Assembly: GCA_028023455.1 (NCBI GenBank)
Contig: JAQFVV010000013.1
Coordinates: forward strand, 1,612,001-1,676,000
Length of the DNA stretch: 64,000 bases
Reading direction: 5' to 3'
Origin: Epiperipatus broadwayi
Lineage: Eukaryota > Onychophora > Udeonychophora > Euonychophora > Peripatidae
Shown here: in pieces, positions 12,000-25,057 of the stretch
How the letters are laid out: each line of letters opens with the position of its first letter
How positions within the stretch are numbered: the first letter of the stretch is position 1
The notes under the pieces: model-generated
The model's database searches: none
Told to the model about the DNA's origin: nothing
Seen by the model: the letters and a program-made list of their open reading frames with translations, nothing else
Position numbers and translations under genes: made by a program

Positions 12000-14900
12000 G
12001 AGCTCCTAAACAATAAAACCATTAAATTTATTTTATTTTTTTTACCAAAGAAAGAGAAGCATCTAGAAATAAAATGAGTAGTTAATATGCACAGACAGCA
12101 GCAATTTATGAACTTCTTTTTTGTCTTAATAATCTGTTCAGAAATTTCATTGTCATAGACTGTCAGATATATAAGTATTTTAGTATTGGATGTGATGATA
12201 TTTGGCAATTTTTTGAAAAAGAAAATGGAAACTCACAGCTAAGGCATGCTATAGTTTGTCTTTGTTTAATTTATGCTAGCGGAATCAATAAAAGACATGA
12301 CTAAAAAATTTAATAACAATGTAAACATTATAGTATAAAAATAGGTTTTGAGTTATTTTTTTAGTTTTTGCTTCTGAAGGATTAATTTTGAATGTTTGTA
12401 ATTTTAATATGTATCATGAGGTTACACTTCCCCAGATTTTTAAATACAACAACCCTCTATATCCATGATATTTGTGTCCAAACCATCCATTGATATTTGA
12501 AACCATGACAGATTTTTTTATAATATGTATGCTTAACATATACAGACACCTAAAATACAATTTAATTATGAAAACATAACCATTGATACATCATCAAAAA
12601 TAATTCACAAAAATAATCATGCAATTGAAAAATGTAATAGAGTAATTAATTTGAGATAGCAAACAGCCCTGTTTGAGAGAACAAGTTGAGAAAATGGCAG
12701 AGATATTTCTTGACTCTGCTCTTAGAGGCAGGTAGACATATTAAATTTGCTAAGCTAATTTTATAAATTTGTAATTTTATATATTTTAATAGCATGCATA
12801 TCAAGTTTATGAGTTCAATTTTATGAGTTTCTAATTTTTTATATATGTATATTTTTCAAATTATGAATTATTGAAAGCATGGATGTTGATTCTCTACCTA
12901 TGGGGGAACTATTTGAGTATTTTTTTATTAGGGAGAAAGAAATAATTTGTTTTTAATCTAATTAATAAACTTTTGAATCCCCCTATTTTCATTTTATAGC
13001 TATGACAGTTTGGAGAAGGCATTTTATTTATGGCCAGTGTATATGATAGCAGTTTATTATCTTTATTTATAGAAAATAGTTGTTGACGTTGTGGTTTCTT
13101 AAGAATCATGAAACTGGATTGGGTTTGCAGCACTTTATGAGTTAGATAATGTATTTTACAATATTCAATGGATTCAGGAGTGTGGTTTTTAAGTTTACTG
13201 TGATGACTTATTTTATCTCATTGTTTGGTTTTGGGGTGAGTTTGTAATATTTGTTCAGATAGTTGAGTAAACAAGAGTTAATTTTTTTTATCTGATTTTA
13301 CATTTTGAAATAATCTGGTAATAGATAATTGAATGAAATGATTATTTAAAAAAAATTATTAATATCTGAAATATGACTAAATGCAAGTATTATAGTAAAG
13401 ATATTCAAAAATATTTTATGCAGTTATAATTTAAGCATGATGTTATGTCTGTGGGATATGAAATATGTGATGTATTCGTGTTTGAATATTAAATGATATA
13501 TTGAGGTGTTTTATTAAAAAATTTTGCAAAATGACTTTAAATTAATGTTATTTTGAAATGTGGATATATATTTACAGATTGATCACTACCATAAATATCT
13601 TGCTTGTGTCCTGTATGTTCAAATATATATATAACAATGTGTACCAGTGAAAAGGTGGCTAGTTCTCTTTCCAAGTTGCTCACAATGCCATCTCAAAGTC
13701 AACGCATATGTTATGCAGCAACATAGTTTAACTATTCTCCACAGAAGTCTTAAGGTGCTAAAGTACTGGACCATGAATATTGACATGAAATGCGATTGTT
13801 TCATACCTTCATAGATCGTCTTCAGTACTCTCTCCTATCACGAAATCATGTAAATCTCTTTAAAATGTTCTTGTGACTCATTGTTTCAATGTTATATATG
13901 GTCTGAATTATTTCAAATGTTTCGGTTGTAAATTTCCCAATTTAATACCAAATTTTAAGTTAGCGTGTTATTCCAATATGGGTTAAGGATATGAAACCTA
14001 GTCATATTACCTATTGTAACTCATGATTCAGTATGCTGGCACCTTAAAATTGCCATGATATATAGCTAAAATATGTTGTTTACATATTGGCACTTCAAAA
14101 GAATATATTGTCAGTCATCTTTTCATTGGGATACATTGTTTACATATTGAGTTCAAACCCTATATTACAAACCCCAAAGACTTTAGAAGGAAAGGAGGAG
14201 AAATTTTTTTTTTCTCCTCAACTGACTTTCATTAGTGAAAGAGGACAATGTATATATTTTAAATAGTTTAACAGTCTACTTGTGAATTAAAGTTTTGAGC
14301 ATATATAAATAGTTGTCTGTAACTGTAAACTCTGTAAATCATTTTTTTAAGTCTACTTATTAACTTTTTATATTTCAATTCATATCTAATAAATTCTTTC
14401 TTAATAGTGTTTTGATTTAATATTTGTTATTATAATTTATTCTATGACTTCAGTAATAATATTAATAATCTGTATCTTTTCATATCATTTAATTTTCTTT
14501 CACCATGCATCCAGTGATTCAATAATTTTTTTTTTTTCTGTCTTTGATTTTGCTAGTTATAAGGGTTTTATATATGTGAGTTTATGCATGTGTGTATATG
14601 TGAACACAGCTTTAAACATTTACAGATATATCAAAAAGGTTTTTAATAATTTCATATTTTCGGTGTAAAAAGGTTTTCTTTTTTATATTATTTAAGTCCA
14701 ATCTTTATTATTTAAAAATGTTAAACCTGAGAGAGAAAGATTGTCAATTCTAAAGATTTTCAATCTGGTTTTAAAACTTGAGAGAAAAAGATAAAATCAA
14801 TTTTAGGATACCTTCAGTGATAGAAAAATGGGGAAGAGAAATAACTCATTAGTAGGTAATTATAGTTACAAAGACACCACAGATTGTTTTGGACCACCCA

Positions 14901-17684
14901 AAAATGAATTTTGAAGAAAAGAGAAGAAAAGATCAAAAAAGATCAGATAATTATATTGTATCTGTACAAATAGAAGTGTTTTGCAGATGGCAGGTGTCCA
15001 TGCAGCTGTATGTGATATCATAAAAGCAATACATATATATTCAGGGAAAAAGCCTTTTTTTATTACTAAGTGTTCAGTGGTATTGCTTCTTTGAACCAAC
15101 ACATTATTGTTTTATCTGTTTTGGAGGATTCTACAGCAGAATGGAGGGCTAGAAGCAGTACTTGTTGAGGGCACCTTTTGGTTACCCAAAGAATTCTATC
15201 ACATCTGAAAGCATTTAAAACATCTTATAGCTGATCTCCAGACCAAAGACGACTTTGAGCCTTGCTATTGCTTCATTTCTGCTGTTGCTGAATTCAAATA
15301 AAAAAACATCAAGAATAAAATGCAAGAAGTATATGGAGAAGAAAATATTCATTTATCTATTAACATACTCATACACAGAACTGAAAGAAAGAAAAAATGA
15401 AGAACCTATCCCAATACCAAAATAGTGTCCTTAAAGAAATGCAGTCTGTGCAATATCATCATCATCGCAGTAAATCAGAAAGAATTACAAACCTAAGCTT
15501 AAAACAGAACTTTCCCAGTAAACCACTGTAATTAATATGTCTACATGTATTAAACAATGGTATGTGGCTGAATTCAAATCTCTAATCTCAAACAAGCTTA
15601 CTTTAAAATGAAATTCATTAAACTCACTGAAATGGTCTCTACATCTGAAATAAAAGAAAAGCCTGATAATAGCAATTTAACAATTTTCTCTTAAATTCAT
15701 TTGTCTCTCTCTTCAAAGTATTAGAAATAAACTTCAATAATTGGAAAAAGGGGGTTTTCAATAATGATGAATATTGACTTTATCAATATATTGTGTGTTA
15801 TTTGATTATCATTACATATAACCATTTATATATGTATTTTTTTTTTATAAAATGTTTTTTTATTATGTATTAATTCAGGTATCATGAAAAATATGTTATT
15901 CATATTATATATAAAGGTTAGACATAAGATTTATTAATGGTGGGAAACACACACACACATCTAGTGATATATATGCCTAGATGAGTTGAGTATGAATGTA
16001 CAAATCCAGAGACAGGATGAGGGTAAAAATTTAGTATAGTGAGAACCTAGTTTAATGGAAATTGAGATGAATAAATAGGAACAGATATCTTTTTTTTTAA
16101 AGTATTCCTATCTTTATAATTTAACTAAACTTTTCTCTACCTATTTCTCGATTATTGTTTTTAAGACTATAAGCATAAAATTTATGTTATATATAATATG
16201 TCAATATGTATGTGCTTTGGGTGTTTATGAAAGCAAAATTTTTCATAATATGAGACTTCTATTCACCCACTAGAGATATGAACATACACATATCACGCTA
16301 TATGCTATTAACGATTGAGTTTAAATTTCATTAAAGGGGGGAGGGATTTTTAGTTATTATTATTATTGATAATTATTGAATGTAACTATAAAATTTTGTT
16401 TGTATATTGATGACTAACCAATAATATATTTTTTTTTTTGATTAAAAGAAGTTTACTTTATGTTTCTTAAAGTTAATTATTGTCTTGTGAAAATTAGTTT
16501 AGTCATCATCATCATGGGTGAGTTCTGATCATAAGCAGAATTGACAGGTGTAATAATATTTTAGTAAATAATTATAGATTGATATAAGACATAATTTGTA
16601 TTGTGAGTTAGGTATAAAGCTGTTGCTGGGAGTATTTATCATCATCCTTATCATTTATTAATTCATAAATAATCTAGATGCATATATTAAATGGCCATAC
16701 AAATGATGTTTTTCATTTTGTTTGTTTGTTGTTTGTGAGCCAACATTAGGGATATGACTACCATTGATGATCTCTAAAGATTTAGTGAATTATTAGAACT
16801 TATGATTTTATATTATTAAATATAAGCTAGTAAACTTGATGATGTTATAGTTTTAAATGGGAGCTCTTAAAAGATTTATAATGTTTAATGATTAAATGCA
16901 GTTATATATGAATTTGTATAAGAAATTTTGAGAGTTGGTATAAGAATTTGTCCACATCATTATGGGCTAAGGAGGATGAGTTACCATTAACACAGGTGCA
17001 ACCGATATACTGTTATGAAATGGAATTACATATCATTATAGATAATGAACCAACTGAAGTTCAAAAACTAAGTACAATTATAATTAGGTATCCAATGTGA
17101 TTTTATCTAGATTCAGATAGCTTAGTGGCACCCAGATATATAAGAAAGAAAGAAATAGAGAGTAAAACAGTTGCAAATTGGTTTGTCCAATTGGGACATA
17201 AAACTACTTACATGTTTATTGGTAATTGATCTAAAACAATTGATCCCTTACAAATGACTGCCTGAATAAGAATAGATTTTTCTAGATTTTTCTTTCTGTA
17301 CTAATGATCTACAATATATAAAAATCTTTATATCTGCTGCTATTTGTTTCCAAGCATTCCAATGGATAACAGCAAATGCTTTATGCACATACCTACTATA
17401 TGCTTTTATTCTTAAAAATATACACATTTAGATATCAACAAAAATAGTGCAATTATAAAAAATAGTATAAAGGGAAACAAGCATATCTGTCTGTGTATGC
17501 TAGATGATAAAATGGCTGACTGAGAAGTAATTCATGAAGTTGCATAGAAAGTTATTAATTCAAATTTTTTTGTTTTATTTAATACTTTTTCAAATTGTGC
17601 ATTAATGAAATTGTGAGTGGTGATTTATAGAATTAAGTTCTTTCATATAAAGCAGTGAAATTTTAGAATTATAATTTATTTTAG
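12000..17684. other. Long kinase intron portion, no recognised gene
   Basis: AT-rich sequence with short tracts such as CACACACACA near 15950. Small open frames here (11996-12208, 12909-13133, 13619-13804, 14444-14668 and 14866-15102) lack recognisable domains. A slightly GC-richer patch at 14870-15300 may be an old element. Confidence 0.55.
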
Positions 17685-17779
17685 TTTGATCCTATCTCTG
17701 CTTATGAAGATTCAGTTGCAGCTCACCTTACGAAGATATTACAATCAGATCAACATTCCGTTGTTATATCCTCAGCCAA
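17685..17779 (+). CDS. DGKD/DGKH: DGK exon: YEDSVAAHL segment
   Basis: The acceptor is TTATTTTAG and the donor GTAAGT. It encodes [19 protein letters not shown] followed by [13 protein letters not shown], with the final Lys codon split. This is a highly conserved stretch of type II diacylglycerol kinases between the catalytic core and the linker. Confidence 0.94.
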
Positions 17780-17877
17780 GTAAGTTGGGTGTTGTCTATT
17801 TGTTTGATTGTATTTAGTTATTGTTATTTTAAGCATTATGAATTAATATGTTTTCTATTTCTAATTAATTTGTTAAG

Positions 17878-17974
17878 AGTTCTTTGTGAAACTGTTAAGG
17901 ATTTTGTGGCCAAAGTTGGGGCTGCTTATGAAGCTAACGATCCTGAAGATTCAGAAGACTCTATTGCAAAAAAG
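17878..17974 (+). CDS. DGKD/DGKH: DGK exon: LCETVKDFVAKVG segment
   Basis: It is separated from the previous exon by an intron of only 98 bp and completes the Lys codon. It encodes VLCETVKDFVAKVGAAYEAN and an acidic tail (DPEDSEDSIAKK). The donor is GTAAAA. Confidence 0.93.
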
Positions 17975-18904
17975 GTAAAATAGTTTTATGTAAAAAGATT
18001 TATTTTGTACTTTCATTGTTGAAATAAAATAATATATAAAATATAAAGTTTCCATTCTTTAATTAAAAAAAAAAATCATGCCATTTTATTTGAAATTATA
18101 CGGATTATCCAAAATGCACAACTAGAAATCACATTAATGCCACTTGTAATTACTATTTGTTCAATAACTTGAACACTAACTTATTTTTTAACTTCATATT
18201 TTCAAGGTTTCCAAAGATATAAAATTACCCAAAGGTTACATTTTGATGTTGATTCACTCTTTAATAGTGTTCTAATAAATTAAATCATCAAAGTTTTAAA
18301 AAAACATTCATCAACTGAATTTGATTGAATATTTAATTGGACACTGTATATAAAATACAATAAAATCTTACTTCATTATCATAGGAAATAAACAGGACAT
18401 ACTTCAGAATTTATAATTCAAAACATTCTACAAAATGTGTGTGTTTATATATAATTTTAATATTACAATATAATAATTATTGTGCATTTATAGTTTAAAA
18501 ACAGGGATTAATATAAATTACTATTGTAGATATTTGCAGATCTTTTATATTTTTATTCTTCAGAAATTCTTGATCTTATTTTACAAATAATGCAACATGT
18601 GAAAAGATATTTCTTTAAAAGCATTCATCAGATATATATGCCTACAATTTAAGTTTGGATCCAGTATGAGTAAACTTGAAACATTATTTTCATATGCATA
18701 GCTAATAGTTTAGACAAGAATGGAAAAATATTTAAATTCAATAAATGGCATTTGGAAAGCTTAGTGAGTAGTGCCTTTTTGACTATATTTTTAAGGGAGG
18801 CTTTAGAAAAGCCTTTGGTCTGCAATTGGATATTTAAAAAGCTGTTCTATCTTTTTATCTAAATGTAAAACATACCAAATATCCCAACTTAATTAATCAT
18901 GACA

Positions 18905-19030
18905 ATAAAAAGAACTTTAGAAAGAAAAATGAAGGGTTGGATTGATGACACAAAAGAATAATTAGAACTAGACTTGAGAAAATAATGTACTGTTCAAAAG
19001 ACTGAGAACAGATGGAAATGTTTAGATATG
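18905..19030 (+). pseudogene. LINE C-terminal tail fragment
   Basis: The frame reading GWIDDTKE*LELDLRKI and CSKDREQMEMF resembles the tail of RTE/Jockey-type LINE polyproteins (WxDDxKEW...DRxxWR). One stop is present. It is an intronic, old, 5'-truncated insertion. Confidence 0.5.
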
Positions 19031-19544
19031 TGGATTTTTTTTTTTTAACTAATTTTTTAACAAGTTACTAATTTAGAAAAATATATTTTTGATAAAGAAA
19101 TATTATGTTGTGAAGATGCTTGAAAGTCTAAACAATTTTCAGAGTAAAACAATTTTTTTTAATATAAGTATTTGCAGTGAATTTTCTGTGTGTGTAAGAT
19201 TAATGTGTGTTTGAGGAATTTTGTAATCTTTTATAATTTTATATTTTTTAAATTTTTTATTGTAATACGTAAATTATATCACACAACTTTCATGTTTAAA
19301 TAAATCAATAGAATATAAACAATCTTTTGCTATGGCAATACTAAGAATTCCATTTATTACTTAATTGTAGTGTTGCCTTGACAATGAATTATTGATATTC
19401 TGTTGAAGTATTTAAATATGAAAGCTGAGTGATGTTATTTAAACCATTAAAATCACATGCTCATCTTTCTTTATGCTTATACAAGTTGTTGAAACAGTAG
19501 CAATAGTACCAACTTATGCAAGCTTTAATCAATAGATGCTAGAA

Positions 19545-19990
19545 TATGGGGGGGAAATTTGCTACTGTTTTAATAGTTTGTGTAGGCGTAAAGAAAAAAG
19601 TGATCATGTGATGTTTTAATGGTTTATTACCAATTTTACTCAAAGGATAATCACTAACCATAGAAACCAAAATTTTTAGATACTGAACTGCTTTTAGATC
19701 TGTATATACAGGAAAATTAGCTTGGATTGAAAACGGGATATTTCTCATTTTTAAGCTGATAGTTTTATAATTAAGCAAAAGAATATAAGGTGGGTGCTGG
19801 AGAAGGATGCATTAAATCCAAAGATTTGGGTGCATAGATCCCGGATTCTCATTGATGAAAGTCATTAACTATAAACTAATTTGAAGATACTGGATATTGG
19901 TTATAAGACACTTATTATCTATGATGTATTGGTAACTAAAGTTTGCACTAAGTGGCACTATTGTCAGGAAAAAAATTTGCTACTAATATG
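19545..19990 (-). repeat. Degenerate full-length copy of ~422-bp repeat family
   Basis: Collinear blocks match the copy at 51.75-52.24 kb: GTGATCATGTGATGTTTTAA, TTAGCTTGGATTGAAAA, AAGGTGGGTGCTGGAGAAGG, CTCATTGATGAAAG, GATACTGGAT and GCACTAAGTGGCACTA. The copy is strongly diverged, so it is old. Confidence 0.65.
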
Positions 19991-20580
19991 AGTTATGTAT
20001 GAACACATCTTAATTTGCCATTCCATAGATGACTATGATTTGAATGTAGACTAGGTAAAGCTGAAATATTTTTTTCAGACTTACTGGGTTTTTTTGTTAG
20101 TCAATCCAAGTAACTGTACAAAATTGAACAATAATGAGTTTTTTTATGTAGACAATAAAACAGATTAAAAACCATTCATATACTCATCATCAGAAGAATG
20201 AAAAGCCTTGTAAATATTTCTTTTCTTTTTCCACTGTTTCTTTATAAGGGTTTATTGTAGAAGTTTTTTTCTCTTAATGGACTATATGAAAGCTGTTTTA
20301 TCTTACATAACATATATGGTTGTATAGATAGATGAGATGTGATAGATATGTTGATATCTGAATAAATACTTAGGTGGATTTTTTAATAAACAGTAAAAAC
20401 TTTGTCACTTGGATATAATAAATGAAATGCAGTTTATAAGTACTGCTTCCTTTTTATTTTGAAAATAAGTTTGCCTTTGAAAAGGATGCCCAGAATTGAA
20501 AATATATTAAGATTATTGTATTTAATTGTTATTTAATTTATTAGATATTGTAAATATAAAATTTTATTCTAATATTTTAG

Positions 20581-20736
20581 TGTGCAATATTAAATGAAAA
20601 ACTAGATTCTTTATTGAAAACATTAAATGAAGAATCAATGGTCTCCATGGGTGAAGTTATAGCAGAAGCCAGTTCAGTTTTATTGGACAAAGATACAGTA
20701 CCTGAGGATATGACATGTCCTTCTACCAAAAAACAA
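20581..20736 (+). CDS. DGKD/DGKH: DGK exon: CAILNEKLDSLLKTL linker segment
   Basis: A 52-codon, phase-0 exon with acceptor TATTTTAG and donor GTAAGT. CAILNEKLDSLLKTLNEES matches the C(S/A)xLxEKLDSLL block of delta/eta kinases; the remainder (VIAEASSVLLDKDTVPEDM) is variable linker. Confidence 0.92.
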
Positions 20737-21176
20737 GTAAGTTTTTTTTTTATTGTACTTTAGGATTTCAAACACAGACACAACACAACATTTCTATTTA
20801 TTTAACAGAGGGAAAGATTGGTGCATGTATCAGGAAAATTCAATAACCATATCTAAAGACATATTTAAAAATTAACATAATTTTAAAGTAAATATATTTT
20901 TATATATTATGTGAAATATAATAAATTTATGTATCGAAATAGCTAACATTTTGAGTGTTCACATCATGCATTGAAAGCCCAAGGATAACCACTAAATTGT
21001 TTTAGATATATACCCAGAAATAATTTCCTCGAATAATTTCAAGAGTATTAACTATTTTTCTATGGTTCTTGGTGACGTATTGTTGTGATCAGGGATTTTT
21101 GAAGACAAGAAAAGAGAAATGTTATTTTTACATTGATGAAGAAATGAGAGTTTAGTACAATTGAAATTTCTAGCAA

Positions 21177-21335
21177 AATGGGTTTGTGGTGTAATGATAG
21201 CCTAACTGCTGACCATTCCCAAGACTTAGGTTCAAATCTGGACTGAATAAAACTTGAAATTTGTTTTAGATTCCAATTGAGCATAGGTAATTGGCTCATA
21301 ATCATCCCAATTAACTATGCACTATTGATCAGTAT
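21177..21335 (+). repeat. tRNA-derived SINE
   Basis: The head has an A-box-like TGTGGTGTAATGATAG (21184-21199) and a B-box GGTTCAAATCT (21229-21239), about 30 bases apart as in a tRNA, followed by an unrelated tail (AACTTGAAATTTGTTTTAG...). It is intronic. The internal RNA polymerase III promoter is visible; transcription is inferred. Confidence 0.65.
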
Positions 21336-22693
21336 ATGATTGTCTATCTAAGTATTCATAAATAGAGGGTAAGAGAAAGAGCAGAAGTAACTGGATCATT
21401 CATCATCTAGTAATTTCCAAGTCTGGAGATAAATTTTTTTTTTTCTCTTGAATATTCTTGAATGGAATAGTGAAGGGAATTATTGCAGAAGTCTTTACCT
21501 AACAGTGGATTATTCAAAGTCCGTTTTCATCCTACTACTCAACAAAAACAAATTTAAATCTTTTATTGAATTTATATATTTTATAAATGAACCATAATTG
21601 TTATTCACCTGCATTGTTTTATATTTTTTTCACATGTTTCATGATTACATACAGAGACACTATTAGTGCTCTAAATTTCAATTAAAGTACTGTTAAACAT
21701 TCATTTTTATATGATTTTGGTAAATTCTTATCTGTATGAAAATTGTTCTGGCATGGAAATTTTCATTCCAAAAACATTCCTAAAGTTTAGGAATTGCTGG
21801 ATTAAGCAATGGTCACTTGATCATAGTTGGTCATTGCTTTTTTTATAAGTTTATAATTTTTTATATGTGGAAGTCAGTGGCAAGCTACTACTATTGATAG
21901 GTAAGTGTTTATTTTTTAATCTTGGTGCATTTTTCCAAAAGATTTGATCATCCGCCCATTGTTTAGTAAGTCACTTGAAGTGCACACTTTCGTTTGTATC
22001 ATAAGATAAAATAATTTATCATGCTTAATTTAACCACATTTAATATTTTTTAAATCTTGATAATTGAAGGACATATATAATGCTACAATAAATAATGTTC
22101 ATTACTGAAATTATTTTTTTAATTATATATTTATTTGTTTTAAAAAATAATATCATTAATAGCTATTCCCAGTATATATATATCGCTCAGCTTGATTTAT
22201 TGGAGTGATAGACTGGATCACAGCAAAGTTCTGTCACTTCCAACATTCAAACTTTTTATGAACTCCTAATAACCAATTGATTTTTTTATTCTAGAAAAAT
22301 AAAAACTAGTGATAAAAAGAAAAAAAGAGTTAAAAGATGGTCTTTTGAATAATTATACAAAATAGTCTGTCAAGTCCAAATATAAATACTTTATTAATTT
22401 AACATCTTTCTAGGCTTCCTTATAACTTCTATTGCAATGAACTTTTTTTTAAAGATTTTGCCTCATTATAACTCTTCATTATATTCTATCTTCAGTCATG
22501 TTTTTCCACTGTAATCAAACTCTATTGCAGATGTGGGGAGTATCTTTAAGATAATCTTTATAATCTAAATAAGGACTGCTTTTCTCAAAAAATTCATACT
22601 CACATCCATTGGTTTTTTTTTTAAGTATAGATTCAATCGACCACTTTCAGAATTTTATAGAGGATATATAAACAAAGTATAAGGATATAAATG

Positions 22694-22776
22694 TAGATGG
22701 AAAATATATATATATGTAAATATAGATGGAAAATATATATATATGTAAATATAGATGGAAAAAATATATATATATT
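22694..22776 (+). repeat. 29-bp tandem repeat, about 3 copies
   Basis: The unit, beginning TAGATGGAAAATATATATAT, starts at 22694, 22723 and 22752. It is intronic, with AT dinucleotide tracts inside each unit. Confidence 0.9.
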
Positions 22777-23638
22777 AGATTTGTAAATTAATAAATTACT
22801 TAATTTTAAATTCTTGGAATATTAAATTTGGTAAAAATCAAAGGAATAATATTTTTTTTAGATTTTTATTAAAAAATACTCGAGAACTGCAGTCATGTGA
22901 TATGCATCAATTATTAGATGCTCAAAAGTTTTTACTGCACACTAATTGAAACTAAAGCTCTATCTATATGAAACCACAGTAACTTAGTACATCAGAAATT
23001 CGATTCAGTGTCTAAATCAAATAGCATGTCCCATGCTAAATTGATAATAAGATTCTATCTGAAGTGTATATAACTCATAGCTGCTTTGTTATATCAATTT
23101 TTGTGGGCTTGAATATTTGCTAAGTTTATCATTATCTGCTCTATATTGCTCTTTATACACAACAATAAACCAATGCACTTCTTTTTTTCATATTCAGTTC
23201 CAAAATGTACCATTTTATTAATACATCAATTCCAAAATTTTAGTAAACATCTTACTGTATTACCAAATTCACACCAAATTATAAATAAAGCTTGTTTCAC
23301 TGTAAGAAGCATTGCTTGGAAAAGTTATGCGATATTTTAACCTCCAAATGACTAATTTGCTCAATAACAGATCAATTGATCACAGTTTTTTTTTTTTTTA
23401 ATTTTACTCATCTTGGATTTGATCCAGAAACTGCACTTTTTTAAAGCACCATTGCTAACAAAGAGCTTAACATTTTGCTGCATAATTTGTAACAGATTTT
23501 GAGTTATTTTAGTACTTGATGAATATTAATTATTTCAAGGCTCATTCATAAGTTTGCTAAACATATAAAAACTGTATTTTCATGTTTAACTGATATATAT
23601 TTATTTGATTTGTTTATTTTTATTTTTTTTTCTAATAG

Positions 23639-23723
23639 ACATTTATTCAACGGGATGCTTTAATGTCAAGAGCTAATAGTTTGAAGAAGGCAGTACGACA
23701 AATTATAGAACATACAGAAAGAG
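23639..23723 (+). CDS. DGKD/DGKH: DGK exon: RANSLKKAVRQIIEHTE segment
   Basis: The acceptor is TCTAATAG and the donor GTTGGA (non-consensus beyond GT). It encodes TFIQRDALMSRANSLKKAVR then QIIEHTER, with the next codon split. This is a strongly conserved helix of type II kinases. The following intron is only 86 bp. Confidence 0.93.
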
Positions 23724-23809
23724 GTTGGAACAACTATAATTTACATCCTTTTTATGTAATTTTTATATTCATTCTTTTTGTGTATATTTATTTTTCTTTT
23801 CATTTTTAG

Positions 23810-24025
23810 CGGTTGATGAACAAAATGCTCAGACAAAACATTTATTAAGACAGGAAGTTGCTCGTTTTACAGAAAGTTATTCATACTCAGGCAATATTAT
23901 TAGCCCAACAATTTTTGAGGGTAAAGAAGAGATTTCATCATCTCCTGTTTCAACTACTCAACATCTCGAACCTCCTGCATCCGCAACTAGTGAGTTGCCA
24001 TCTACATGTCTGGATGAAGACAGTT
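23810..24025 (+). CDS. DGKD/DGKH: DGK exon: AVDEQNAQT segment and Ser/Pro linker
   Basis: It joins in frame to give TERAVDEQNAQT, a diagnostic block of delta/eta kinases. A poorly conserved Ser/Thr/Pro-rich linker follows (SSPVSTTQHLEPPASATSEL). The donor is GTAAGT, leaving phase 1. This is the last exon of the gene that I can recognise. Confidence 0.92.
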
Positions 24026-25050
24026 GTAAGTTTCCTTTTGTTTTCTTTCTCCTTAGTTTATTTTTTACTTAATATGTAAATTTTTTAAATGAATTTAAAT
24101 TCCAGTTATTATTTGTTAACTATTGCATTAGGAAAAGCAATTTGCAGTGCTCTCTTTACTTCGGAGCCATCTGTTTTAAGCCGGAATAATCAGTAGACAC
24201 ATTTATTAACTAGTTATAACTTTAATGGAATTAGTAAATATATATGCATAAGTATTCTATTTTACAAAGGTTCTCCATCATTCTCAATCTCTAGACATGC
24301 TCTGAATTAAATATGGAGATAATTAAAACTTTTAACTTTTATAAGTTATTACTATTTTGTAATTTGCAAGATATAGAAGCGTATTTTGCAAGGTGTTAAT
24401 CATGAAGATAATTTGAAACTGATTGTATCTTACATTAATTCAAAACTTTATTTAGTTAATAAAAAAACGAATAAACATTACTATGCTATTTTTTTTTTCT
24501 ATTGTACAATGCCAGATGGATACTCAATTTAAGTTCACAAAAATGCTTTTTAGAAAAAGTAACTGACTTATTTGTAAGTCTATAATACTTAAAAAAATAT
24601 TCACAGCGACTCCTAGAGAACGAAAATATAGAAAAAAAAAAAAATTAGTGAGTTTTAGTGGTTTGATGCTAATATTATTTATTGGGAAAATTTTTATTAA
24701 TCCCTTATTTAATATTTTTTCTTTCATAAATATTAAATAATTAAATTAATTAAAACCTGAGGGGGGGGGGATTAACTATTTAAACACACCTATAACAATT
24801 AAAAATACTGTTCAGAGGCCTCTTGTTTTTCATTCTTGATCATTATTCCCTTTTGTAACTCATTGATATACCATTTTTCAGGCCTTTGTTTTTTTTTAAA
24901 GAGTTCCATATTTTTAAACTTGCAAATACAATTCAGTAAAAACATTTAACAATATTGTTAAGAAAAAACATCATGCATATATTATAATCAATTATATAAT
25001 TGATATATTATAAAGCTATAGAATTGAAATACAAGTATAATGTATATTCT
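24026..25050. other. AT-rich, no recognised gene
   Basis: Sequence after the last visible kinase exon. It contains homopolymer tracts (G10 near 24762) and no exon-like frame. Confidence 0.55.
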
Positions 25051-25057
25051 TAACCTA

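Larger units (their letters stand above)
7524..24025 (+). other. DGKD/DGKH: Partial gene: type II diacylglycerol kinase (delta/eta-like)
   Basis: Seven exons in consistent phase encode about 281 residues: the C-terminal part of the diacylglycerol kinase catalytic subdomain ([16 protein letters not shown]) and the helical/linker segment typical of type II kinases ([60 protein letters not shown]). The enzyme phosphorylates diacylglycerol to phosphatidic acid at membranes and so ends DAG signalling. Upstream exons (PH, C1 domains, the GGDG nucleotide loop) must lie before the window. The downstream accessory subdomain and SAM domain were not found between 24 and 57 kb. Exon joins are 7663/10226 (split Arg codon), 10283/17685, 17779/17878 (split Lys), 17974/20581, 20736/23639 and 23723/23810 (split Ala). 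All boundaries are GT-AG. Confidence 0.93.

Noticed and set aside
11940-12010. Weak similarity to 22215-22275 (TCACTTCCAA...TTATGA.CTCCTAA)
   Set aside because: It may be two fragments of one SINE family, but the match is too short to define.
14866-15300. GC-richer patch in a kinase intron, possible exon or processed pseudogene
   Set aside because: No frame gives a recognisable protein and there is no suitable splice pair.
16948-17150. About 57 codons with one stop (LWAKEDELPLTQ...), possible retroelement piece
   Set aside because: I could not match it to a domain motif with confidence.
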